From assembly GCA_023374045.1 (NCBI GenBank), contig CM041779.1:744001-808000 (forward strand): a stretch of 64,000 nucleotides of DNA, written 5' to 3'. A model generated the notes under the pieces. It ran no database searches and had not been told where the DNA came from. It saw nothing but the letters and a program-made list of their open reading frames with translations. Positions 50,901-62,063 of the stretch are shown piece by piece. Positions within the stretch are counted from its first letter, which is position 1. Every line of letters begins with the position of its first letter. The DNA comes from Limonium bicolor. Taxonomy: Eukaryota > Streptophyta > Magnoliopsida > Caryophyllales > Plumbaginaceae. Both the position numbers and the translations under genes were made by a program.

Positions 50901-52180
50901 GATGAAATAATGTAATTATAAGGTTTTTAGTTCCCTTTATTTCATGCAACTATTGACATATTTCACCACTTTATAGAGCAATTCGTTAATATAGGTGAAC
51001 TTATTGGTCTGGACCGCCCTAGGCCGACCGCCCTTATGGGGCGGTCGAGGTTAAGTTCGACGCAAGATTTACTCTCTGGTCCGGACGGCCCCAGGACGAT
51101 CGCCCCTGTGGGGCGGTTGGGTTGAGTCTGCCACGCGATTTTCTTTCTGGTTCGGACCGCCCCAGGCTGACTGCCCCTATGGGACGCTCGGAACGTAATT
51201 TGCCCAATTTTTAGTTTTAAAAACGGGAAACTTGCACACACTTACTCACTTTCATTTCCACAAATCCACACTCGAGAATAGAGAGAAGAATGGAAAAAAA
51301 GAAGAGAAAGAAGAGGAGAAAGAAGAGGAAGAAGAAAAGAAGGAAGAGTTCACCTTCTCCAAAGCTTCCAAGCTCCATCAATGGCTTCTCCTTACTCTTT
51401 TCTAGCTTTTCTCTTCTCTATGCTTGAGTAGAACTCTATAGTTCTTTGGGATGGGTTTTTTTTTACCCCAAACCCTTGAATGTGCTTGTGAATCTTGTTA
51501 TGCCTTAATATAGTTGTTTCTCTCTTGATGATCATTTAATTCTCTTAAATTGATCTCTTGAGTGCATTCTTAGTGAACCCTTTCTACAATTTGGTTTTGA
51601 GTTAGGGTTTGTGACCAAATTGAGAGAGAACCCTTGATTTACACCCCTAGGGTTAGTGGGTATAATTTGAGGCTTTTATCTAGAACTTGCTTAATGTTAT
51701 TTAGTGAGTTTAACCCTAATTGGTTTTGAAGGTTAAAATTAACTAAGTAAAACTTAGCCCATCTTTGGTTTAGAGGGTTATTCTCTTTGTTCTAAAAAGA
51801 CAACTATGGCATAAGAAGAATTACTAGCATGTTTAGGAAGTTTGGGTGATTTCCAAATTCCCAAAGTACTTCTCCATCCATTCCGACAAACTACTATCGT
51901 TAGTTTATTTGTTGTTCTTTCAATTACTCAACCAACACAATCAAGCTGCCGCCGGCTAAACCCCCCATTTTATTGTTTTCATTTCAATTACTAATTACCG
52001 AGACTAGGAATTTAGGACCAATCTCCTTGTGGATACGACACTTGTTGTACTACATCGATGTGCACTTGTCTATTCCTTGCATTTATTTATATACTTTATT
52101 ATATAGTTTTTGCACAACAAAGACAATGCCTCGAAATAGGGATAGGAAACCAGTAGAAGTTCTAAATGGGGGGTAGTAAC
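50900..52180 (+). mobile_element. LTR-like segment of a Gypsy (Tat/Athila-like) element, ends uncertain
   Basis: CCAATCTCCTTGTGGATACG followed by ...CTACATCGATGTGCACTTG (about 52018-52072) resembles the U5 region of plant Tat/Athila LTRs. Upstream are a 70-bp purine tract (51285-51350) and a tandem hairpin array (51006-51190). I could not place TG or CA ends, a PBS or a target duplication, so this is a partial or decayed copy. Confidence 0.5.
51006..51190. repeat. GC-rich hairpin array, three units, 72/71-nt period
   Basis: Units begin at 51006, 51078 and 51149 with GGTCTGGACCGCCC-like openings, followed by a CGACCGCCC...GGGGCGGTCG stem (unit 1 about 51024-51047). Units 2 and 3 show weaker stems. 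The DNA around the array is AT-rich. Confidence 0.9.
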
Positions 52181-53665
52181 CATTTACATATTTGCCAAAT
52201 TAAACAATGAATCAAACCTAACTCCAACCTCAAAGCCATTAAAGCTCCAAGGGGATCGAACCACATACAAACATGCAGCTTAAAAGCCAATGACAGTTCA
52301 AATATCAAAATCGATTCCAATTCATATGGCAAAACCAATTCCAGTTACAAACCAAATTATGGAACAACATTCCCAAATGGCAAAGACACAAATTCATCGT
52401 CGCTATTTTGCAAGATAGAACTGATGCCACGAACCATGGACAGAGAGCAAAAATTAGATCTCATGAAAAAATCATATGGCAAAGCCAAGCCACAGACAAT
52501 TCTTAATAATTCAGATCTTGGGTAAATCAGTTTTTAGTTAATTAGATCTCTGGCAAAAATCATAAGCAAATCAGATATCAGGCCAAAAACCCACGCTTTG
52601 AAAACCATGGACAGTTCTTAGTAACATTCACATAGCCAAAAATGAGTTTTGAAGGAAACGAAGAAGCAACATAGCAGAGGGAGCAGGTACCTTTGCAACA
52701 GTCCAAATTTGAAAGAATTGTGAGAATGAACAACAGGGATGGCACATCAACAAGAAAGAGTAGCTAAATCGAGGAAAAATTCAGTCAGTACGCAACAACA
52801 CCCCAAACTGGCGAAATCAACTCAGATCGACCACAAGCTGGTATAAACCCTAGAAATCATGAAGCAAGATGAAGTCACAACCGAACGGAGCCTTACCAAA
52901 TGTAGAAGATCTTGAACAAAGCTCGACAGAAATGGGGAGAAGAGGAGCAACAGATGTCCTCCAAAGCTAAACCAAAATTAGGGGAGAAAGAGCTCAGAGA
53001 AGAGTCGGGGGAACAAGAGATCAGAGAAGAAGGGAGCAAACCTACACTTACCCGGTCTGGAATTTCCTTCGAGAACGAAGATACACATAGAGAATGGAGA
53101 ACGAAGAACAATATAGAGAGAAGTGTACAACATCCCGGCCAGATGCGACTCTACCTTAACAAAATGAGGCGAGATAAGAGAACAACAGAGCAATATTGAT
53201 ATCGAAGATCAACAAAGATAATAAAGAACAAAGAAGAATGGAGGAGGAAGAATAATGTCACGAAGGCCTTCACAGACATAAAATCAGGCATAAAAAAGCC
53301 CTAGAGCAAACGTCGCTCACCGAACGGTCAAAGGGGCATAAATGCCAAATAGCAAACTTATGCCACAGACAAAAAAGCCACAAAACATCGGTCTCCGAAT
53401 AGAGCCTAAGGGCATGTTTATCATTTGTCACTACGTCATTTTTTTATACGTGGGAACCTGCAGCCACTACTCCTACAGTGCGCTCTAAGTAAACCTATGG
53501 GTGACGCAATAGCCTACAAACCACGTTCAACTAAGTAATCCACACATGGTAATAGGCTCAGCCGAGAAAGGAAGGGTTTAAAGGATTTGTACTGGGACCT
53601 CTTGCTCTCCTACTCCACCCTCCACTAACTCAACTATCCCGATTTGGGAGCCACTACGTCGGTTG
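52181..53665. other. Unclassified A-rich region
   Basis: Plus strand is A/G-rich with repeated CAAATCAGAT/AAGCCAA-like words. Charged ORFs at 52912-53199 are low-complexity and show no domain. No gene or element end identified. Confidence 0.4.
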
Positions 53666-53673
53666 CTTAAACG

Positions 53674-53871
53674 CAGGGGCGGACCGAAGAGGGGTCACGT
53701 GACCCCATGACTTTTGTAAAAAAAAATTATTATAGTAAGTTTTAATATAGTTTTTAATAAAATAGTAGATATTTTATGTCTTAGTGACCCCACAAATGTC
53801 ATAAAAAATTAACTATAGAAATTTCTATTTGTCAGTGACCCCATAATTTTCAATCTCTGGGTCCGCCCCTG
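53674..53871. mobile_element. hAT-type MITE, 198 bp
   Basis: Inverted ends CAGGGGCGGACC and GGTCCGCCCCTG with a perfect 8-bp duplication CTTAAACG at 53666-53673 and 53872-53879. Both TIR and TSD length are standard for hAT MITEs. Confidence 0.95.
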
Positions 53872-53879
53872 CTTAAACG

Positions 53880-54229
53880 TGTAACCAGGCCAAACTATCA
53901 ATCTTGTAGGAATATTTAGGAGATGCAAATCAAATTGATTCTATTTGTTATTCACATAGATACATTGCCCCATACTTAGGAAAGGAAAATTATCTCATTT
54001 CGAGTTGTTCTCTTCTTATACCTACCAACCTTCTCTCTATTTTTCCTTTTGTAACACAGAATAATATTTTTTTCTAACTTGGTGAAGATTCAGTGCTGAT
54101 GTAACCCCTAAATCCATGATATTACTTGTCAATCCCTATAACAAACTGCACCAGTTTCTAGTTTTCACTAAGTTTCAGCCAATGTTTGTAATTGCAGTAC
54201 ATTAGGTTATACATTGTGGCCAGCTCATC
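53880..54229. other. Spacer left of the nested giant LTRs
   Basis: No gene or repeat end recognised. Confidence 0.4.
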
Positions 54230-56867
54230 TGAAATACCCCTGACTTAAATATGGTGATTAATTATTCTAATATGAGATTTAGAGGCCTAATGATGCCTAA
54301 AGAACATTGGTGAAGAAAGTAAAACCAATTACGCAACCATAGGAGGCATATGACCTCGACTAGGGTCCTAGATGGATTCCTAGGACTTAGTTATACACTA
54401 AGAACATGTGGGAACAATTCCCGAAGAAAACCAATCCATACAGTGGGAAATCAAAACACAAATGCAGTTTTAAACCGTATTTTTCGGGAAAACCTAGAAA
54501 TGTGACTTTGAGCGGTTTAATGGACATGTATAAATTATAGTCGATCGTATAACTATAAAAACTATAATGAAGGTCTAAGAACCATTAAAATTAACAAAAC
54601 AAAAAAATATCCGGAAAACAACCCCGGTTAATGAATAGTGCCAAAACGGGGATTTAAGAGTGTTTCTTGTGAAAAGACAAAAATACCCCTGCCTAATTAT
54701 AGGAAGGGGCCGGTTTTATTAGGGGGACTCAGCACTCCTTTTCATTCATGTGAGAAGCAAAAAGTAAATTGACTACTTTATTTTTACCCACTCTCACTTT
54801 CCCACTTAAAGTAAAAGGTAGACTCTCTCTCCTCTCATTTCTTTTCCTTCCCAGCCGGCTACCCCCACTCTCTCCCAGCCGATTTCTGCATTCCTCTTCT
54901 CCTTCCTTGCACCAAGCTCCAGCTCCCATGGAAGCTTGCTTTCCCTTACTTGTTTAAGCCTCTACAAAAGTCCAAACTCAAAACTAAACACATATTCTTC
55001 TTAGTTGAGTTGAGGGCAATCTTTTGCACCTTTCAAAATCTCCAAAGGCTGAAGTTGACCTCCATGGGTAGAGCTCCATTTGAGGAGAAAAATGGATTTT
55101 CTGGAGCTAGACTACCTCCTCTTTGATTCAAGGTAAGAAAAATCACATAAACCCCTTGTGTCCTCCATTTCCTTACTCAGCCGATTTTGGCTTCTCAAGT
55201 GCCTTGTTTCCTTCTTAATTTGTATGAGCATTGATTCAAGCTGCAAAAGCTTAGTGGAAGCTCTCCTTTGATTCGTCACCGAAAATATATTCTAGAGCTT
55301 CAAAGGTAATGCCCTAATTTTAGTGCTTTAAGCACCTCCTCTTGAATTCTAGAGTTATTCCATGAGCCTAAGTGCTTTACTTAGTTCTCATTAGCCTTAT
55401 GTGGGTATTGTTTTAGAGTTTTGGCAACTACCTTTGAAATACCCCAAACCTAGATATGTCAATTAAATGTTAAACTATGGTATTATAAGGCTAAAAACTG
55501 CCTTAGAAATGTTAGTAATCAATTTAAACCATAGTAAACACAATAAAGTACCATTAAGACAATTTGAGCAAAAACATGCTCTAAACTTGGGATAACCTTG
55601 ATTAGGACCCAAAGAGCTTACCAAGGCCTTATTAAAATGTTAATGGACATTTTAAACCAATTACCAAAGAAAACCAAGCTCAAAAACAAGTTTAAACACA
55701 AATTATGCTTTAAGGAGTCTTAAAGCACGTTTTTGAGAAATTGTCTTGGAAATGGGTTTTGAGTGGCTAAATGCCCATTATTACACCTTAATAAATATGT
55801 TTACTACTTAGTATCACATTAGGAAGCCTAAATCAATGGGAAATCAAAAATTTCACAAATATGTGCACTAATTATGAATAGTACTCAAATAGTGCCCAAT
55901 TTAAGTCTTTAATCTTCTTTAGGTGGTCAATGGTCAAACTAGTACCTAAATAACATGAGGGGGCCAGTTGTTACAAGGTGACTCATCACCTAACTCATTC
56001 AGCAAGTTTAAAAGAAAGGAAAGAGGGAGGAAGTTCACTATTTAGATTACTTTTACATAAGTAACAAAATATCTTATTTTGCTTTCCTCTCTCCACATTT
56101 CCTTCCTTCCCAACCGGCCACCACCTTCATTCTCCTTCCTTCTCTGCTCCAAAACCGTGAGAGATACAACATGTATACTTCTCCAACTTCAAACTCTTGC
56201 CAAATCCAACTCCATGCTCCAAATCAAATTTTAAGACCATATTTGTGCTAGTTAGACCAAGCCCTTCATTTCCCTCTTATCAAATCTTCAAGAACTCAAG
56301 TTTGATTCCATGGAGAATCTCCATTGAAGGAGGAAATGTTTATCTTCTTGCACCTTGTTGTTCTCCTTTGTTCTAAGGTAATAAAAGTCAAAGAAAAATC
56401 AACTTTCTCTTCATTTTTGTACATGGCCGAAAATCATCTTTGATGATGCCTTGTCTTGCTCATTTTACTAGCTTGATTCAATCTCCAAAGGATTAGAAGG
56501 AGTCTTACCTTGCTTCCTTATCAAGTTCTCTTCAAATTCCAAAGGTAAATACCAATTCTAGTGTGTTATAACACTTCTTGTAATCTAGGGTTAATTTATG
56601 AGTTTAGGTGTAATACTTAAATCTCATTACCCTTAATTGTACATTGATTAGAAGATTGACAAGTGAACAAAAGTTCTTGCCGGTTTTCAATCAAGAAAGA
56701 CAAGTGAAGAGAGGAAATCTTGAAGAGAAAAGGTAAATGATCTATCCTAATGTAGATTAGTACCTTAGGAAATTGAGCTTGCATTGTTTATAAACAATCT
56801 AAAGAGCCAAAGGGAAATGAGTTAGTAATGAGATTGTTATGTGGAAATTCAGTGTTTAAGATTATTG

Positions 56868-56945
56868 TTATTTAAGGGCCTAAGAGCCATGTCATTTAAG
56901 GGCCTAAGAGCCATGTCATTTAAGGGCCTAAGTGCCAAGCAATTT
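56868..56945. repeat. Short tandem repeat in LTR B
   Basis: Three copies of TTTAAGGGCCTAAGAGCCAT with CATG links; a single copy of the same unit exists in LTR A near 59990. Confidence 0.9.
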
Positions 56946-57611
56946 AAGTTTATGCACTATATTATGATTTGGTGTAGTTTAAGTGTAGTTTGTGTGTAAA
57001 GAACATTCATTGAGGTTTTGAATGTCTTTGGGTTTAAGGATGGGAAAACTAAGTGTTTGGGTGTATGTATGTGCTAGAGAAGCTATGTCAAAGTTTGGTT
57101 GAGAAACTAAGAGTTTAAGTGTTCTTGAGTGTTTAAAATGACTTAGGAATGGTCTTGGAGGATTTAGAGTCCAAATGAGTGATTTAGATACACCAAAGTC
57201 ATGGAATGAGTGTTGTTAAGTCATGTGCAAAATTTGGTAATAAAAGAGGTATAATGTGTTGTGGAGTTTTAAGTGTGATATAGAGGTAGTGATATTGAGA
57301 AGTTGGAGTAAATGGACAAAGTTGCATAATGATGCTTGTGAGTGGTTAAGATGGTTATGAGAAAACAATTTGGTTAGTTGAGGTAGTAGGCATAATATAC
57401 CACTTATAATTTTAAGGAAACAATGTTACAAGTGTTAGAAATTTTTGTAAGAGATTGAGTAACAAGTTTAGACAATGATTTAAGGAGGTTCAAAGTGTTA
57501 TTTTGGTATTAGAATATGCCTAAGTACATGTGTGAAGTTTGGGTGAACAAAGGATGAAGAGAGCATGTAGAACTAGACTTGAAAAATGCTAAAATGCAAA
57601 TCTGTAGCTTT

Positions 57612-57791
57612 GGTCCGGGACTTGGGTCCAGGGTCAAGTCCCGGACCACCCTAAAATAAGGGCCGAGAGTTAGTCAGACACATTGGTCCGGGACTTAGCT
57701 TGAGTACAAAGTCCCGGACCACCCTGTAAAATCACCGAGAGTTTGTTTATGAGTTGGTCCGGGACCTAAGGTAAGGACCAAGTCCCAGACC
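57612..57791. repeat. Hairpin array, LTR B (3 units)
   Basis: 36-nt units at 57612-57647, 57685-57720 and 57756-57791 (spacing 73 and 71). Unit 1 pairs GGTCCGGGACTTG with CAAGTCCCGGACC around a 10-nt loop; unit 2 has a 12-bp stem; unit 3 carries one mismatch in its right arm. Spacers keep a CCGAGAG word. Confidence 0.97.
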
Positions 57792-60679
57792 ACTCTAAAA
57801 ATGATGTTTAAGGTTAGAAAATGACATGTAATGATGGGGATTGTTGGGTATTGATGTTACAAAGTTGTTTAAGACATGTTTGGTGAGTTATAATGACAAT
57901 TAAGAGGGGTGAAAAGTTGTAATTAAGTGTGAAAGTAAAACAAGTTAGTAATGTGAAGTGATTAGTTAACCGGGAAGTAAGAACGGTAATTAACCATTCG
58001 ACCGAATGAATTATAGGAACGAGAACTAGTCGAAGTGGCAGCCAGGACTAAGAGGGTGTCGCGTTAGACTAGCCTTCCTCAAAGGTGACAGGTATGGTTT
58101 TCTTGCAACCTGTGTTCTACCGGATTACACCGGCTTGTATGTCAACCTGTTTTTCTGTGTGTTTGCTACTTTGCAAGACATAGCATGAAATGAGTTTACA
58201 GTAATTCATTATGTGGCGTATTTAGTTCCGATACCGTTTAACCTCGAAAGTGTTAAACCATAGCTAACTGACTCTAAGATCATATAAGAGATCGGTATTC
58301 GGATTTAACGACCCAACCTACAGGAACGTTCTAACTACGACTATCCGTGTGTTAGGTGTGTGTTTGTTGTGTGTAAGTGTGTTTACCTCTCTTGTGTATG
58401 CCGTTTGTGTAACGACAGTTGTTTGGTCATGTAAGTCGTATGGTGACTTACCTCCCTTGTGAGTCTAACCAAGTGTGTGACACCATATGGTGTCGTGATG
58501 TGATAGGTTCCATAAGGGAACCTCTAACTAATATATATTATGGGGGGTGAGGAATCCGGGGTGTCTCGGTCGTGCACGTATGGTTGGGAGTTGATATCTA
58601 TATTTGATTTAACTCCCTCTTTGTTGGTTGTCTTTCCTTCTTGGATTACAATCACCCACAAGCGTAATAAAAGGCTTTCCTACCTGACTTTTGTTCGGGC
58701 TAGGGGGATTGGTGTATGGTGTGATCGGATCTATATTAAGACTGACACTTCTAAGTAAAGTTATGGTGTATTGGTGTGCTCGGGTCTATATTAAGACCGA
58801 CGCAAATAAGTGAAGTAAATGTGTACGGTGTGTTCGGAACTATGTTATATCCGACACATCTTAAGTAAGTATAAGTTCTCTAAGAAGAACAGTAAGTTAT
58901 GGTGTAACGAGCTTAACATGGGGATAGAAAGATTCTCTAGGCTCCAATGAGATGACTAACTCTCATTTTGGGGTACGAGTCCTCACGTGACTCTCCCCGA
59001 GTTATGTTGTGTGTGTGTGTGTTAATGTGTGATATGTGTTGTTATGTGGAGTATGATGATCAGGGGTATCCACCCCATGTTATCATAAGAAGAATTTAAG
59101 TATAACCCGATTAAATGGGTAAATGTCGTCTAATGTGGAGTTAGCTCCATTAAGGTAGAAACCCTCAAGGGTTAAAGAACACAATAAGTGATCTAACAAG
59201 TGTTGTTGTGTTGACTGATTGGTTTGAATCCTATTGTTTGGATGTGTGTTAAATACATGTATATTGTGTGATTATGGTCCTACATGCATGATTTAAATAT
59301 AATCAACTGCATGCTTAGACGACAATTAGTTGTGTGTGGCCCGGTAGTATGCGGGCTGCACGATTACCATACCAGCAAAGGTGCTGAGCCCTTTGGGGCC
59401 ACCCTTTTTTCTTTCAGGTACAATGGAGCTGGCAGCCGTTCGAGAGTAGGACGGGGTGGTTGTTTATACATGGGTAGTTATTTCATTGCTTATGAATTGT
59501 AGGAGTAGTAAGACTAAAACTGTTATCGGCAATAGTTTGTAAATACTCGGTACAGTTGGAATGTAAGGTATATTGATTTTTGGAAATAAAACGGGATTGT
59601 ATTGTGTAGGTGCTCGGGAACCCGGTCCATCAGACCGATGCAATGTATATGTATTAGCCTTGTTAGCCACGTGGGTGGTTAACGGCGTGTAACACCAATG
59701 AATTAAGTAAATGTTGAGTTGTGTTTTCCGCTGCAATTTGTTGTTAAGTATGATGATGTAATTGGGGTGTTACAACCTTGCCCCTTGGCCGGTTTCAATC
59801 AAGAGAAATGAGGAAGGGAAGTGAAAAGAAAACACTTGGAAGCTTAAGGTAAATGTTCTACCATAAAGCTCTTGTTAATGTCTTATGGGAATTATATCTA
59901 GGTTGATATAATTGGGATTGAAAATGAATTGAGAAAATCCAAGTTAATGGCATTGAACTAGCATAAGTTTGATTGTTTAAAATTATGTGATTTAAGGGCC
60001 TAAGTGCCATGCAGTTTGGGATTATTACATTATATTGTGATTGATAAAATCTGGGTGAAATTGTGTACTGGTAGAATCCATTAAGGATTTGGTTAGTTGG
60101 AATTGATTATGGAGTGAAAACTGAGCATTTGGGCATGCTAGAATAGTAGAGGAACTATGGTGAAATTTCTGTAGAAAACAAGTGGTTTAGGTGATGTTAT
60201 GAGTTTGAAGAGCCTAAAGTTAATTAGGAGTTAATGGGGATTAATATGGTTGGTTAATCACCCTAAAAGGTTAGTTGGAGGATTGAACTGAGTTGTGCAG
60301 AAATCTGTAGAGAAATGAAGTAGGACTGTCTTAGATTGCCTAGAGATGAACTAGTGTGTATGCCTTTGAAAGTAGTGAGTGGATTTGGGTAATAGAGATG
60401 AAAATGTCTAAGAAGGACTTGGCATGGTCAAAATGGTTAAGAGCAAGATGTAAACTGTCATGGGAATGTTTGGTGATGCACTAGTGTGCATAATGTGCAG
60501 AAAATGGGAGTGGGAAATTGTGTAATATGATCAAGGTTAAGTAATGAGTTGATCAATGGATTAAGGAGGTTTAAAGTGTCATTATGGTGTTAGAACATTT
60601 GAAAGCATATGGAAAAGTTAGAAAAGAAATGAGGTTGGAATAGCAATTTAAACTGTCAAAATGTTGCAGAGTATAGCAG

Positions 60680-60933
60680 GGTCCGGGACTTAGGTCTAGC
60701 AAGTAGTCCTGGACCACCATGAAAAACAGGCCGAGAATAATACTGGAGTGTTGGTCCTGGACTTAGGCTATGTATAATGTCCCGGACCATGTTGAAAAAA
60801 CGTCCGAGAGTTCTGAAATGAATTGGTCCGGGACCTTGGCCTAGGATCAAGTCCCAGACCACTAGTAAAATTCACCCGAGAGATGAGACCATGGTATGGT
60901 CCGGGAGTTAGGGTCCGGACAAGGTCCCGAACC
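60680..60933. repeat. Hairpin array, LTR A (4 units)
   Basis: 36-nt units at 60680-60715, 60753-60788, 60825-60860 and 60898-60933 (spacing 72-73 nt), with GGTCCGGGACTT-like left arms. Stems hold one to three mismatches, so this copy is older or less constrained. Spacers again contain CCGAGA. Confidence 0.93.
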
Positions 60934-62063
60934 ACCCCTGAAATGTAACCGTGAGTGTCTAAATGCAGTTAAATGAATGGGGTTGAATGGTAATGGTATT
61001 AGATGATGATTAGGACTTGTTTGGTGACATGTAAAGGTCATGAGAAGTATGAACAAGTGTAAGATAGAATGTGGAGTTTAGAATTATAAGTTTAATGTTA
61101 ATGACGACATTAGAAACTTATAATCACAAGTGACAATGAATGAGGAACCTTGAGATAAGGTGGGTGTATATTTGGGAGATTTAAGAAATGTAAGAAACGA
61201 CAAGAAAGTGTCGTAGGAATAACAAGTAGTCGAGGTTAAAAAGAAAATTAACCGTTCAACTGAATGAATGATAGGAACGAGATTTAGACGAGACGACAAC
61301 CGTGGTTAGGAGATGATCAACTTAGGCTAGCCAACGTCAAGGTGACAGGTATGGTTTTCTTGCAATCTGTGTCCTACCGAGTTACACTCGGCTTGTGTGC
61401 TACTTGTTTATGTGCACCGACCTAATAAGATAAATGCTCGAAAACGTTTATTGCATTTGTATATCTTGTTGCCTTGTGTGTGAACTAACCACCCTTATTT
61501 GAGGTTGTGATCTAACTGAATATTGTAGATGAACTCACGATAGAATAACGTTTGGTTAGTGACTCGTAGAAAGAGTCGAACCACGAAATAATATAACCGT
61601 GGAGAAACACATAAGAGCTCTCAACTAGAGAACAACGATAGTTCAACCATATGAACTTACTCGAAACGAGAAAAGAGATATATGAGGCTATTAAACTCCC
61701 TCTTAATGGTTAGTTGACCTCCTATATGAGGATTCGACCCAACATGAGAAAATAACCAAAACTTTTAAGTATTGGGAATGTAGGGGCAACCCTTAAATCT
61801 GTGAATACAATGAATTAGGAAAACACCCTAAGATTGTGAGATGACATCAAGAGAGATGTCTCAAACTAGTATATATTATTACTAACCCTGAGAGTGGGTT
61901 AGGGGATTGTGAGTCACACGTGCAGGGAAGAGGAAACAAGAGAAAGTGTTTCTAATTCCGTGCTCGAACTCCCTTGTTAGGGGTCGTGAACCACGTAGTG
62001 GTGCCCGATAGGGCCGTGAGCCACATAGTGGTGCCCGTTGGAGTAAGACTGGCAGAGCTTATC

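Larger units (their letters stand above)
55435..59774 (+). mobile_element. Giant solo LTR B, 4.3 kb, nested in LTR A
   Basis: Starts TGAAATACCCCAAACC and ends GGGGTGTTACA, with the 5-bp duplication ACCTT on both sides (about 55430-55434 and 59775-59779). It shares with the LARD LTRs the GGTGACAGGTATGG block (58085 on) and a 3' block around 59330-59470 (GGTGCTGAGCCCTTTGG, CGTTCGAGAGTAGGACG). It contains a three-unit hairpin array at 57612-57791 and a 23-bp tandem repeat at 56868-56945. No PBS or interior follows, so it is a solo LTR. Confidence 0.9.
54230..62063 (+). mobile_element. Giant LTR A (outermost), interrupted by LTR B and cut by LTR C
   Basis: Begins TGAAATACCCC at 54230. Its sequence pauses at 55435 for LTR B, resumes at 59775 or 59780, and is then entered by another LTR at 62064; its right end is beyond the window. 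It carries a four-unit hairpin array (60680-60933) and the block GGTGACAGGTATGGTTTTCTTGCAA (61331 on) shared with the LARD LTRs and LTR B, so it belongs to the same group. No coding sequence. Confidence 0.75.

Noticed and set aside
52912..53199. 95-codon plus-strand ORF as a host gene
   Set aside because: Highly charged, A/G-rich low-complexity sequence; no domain, splice context or conserved motif visible.
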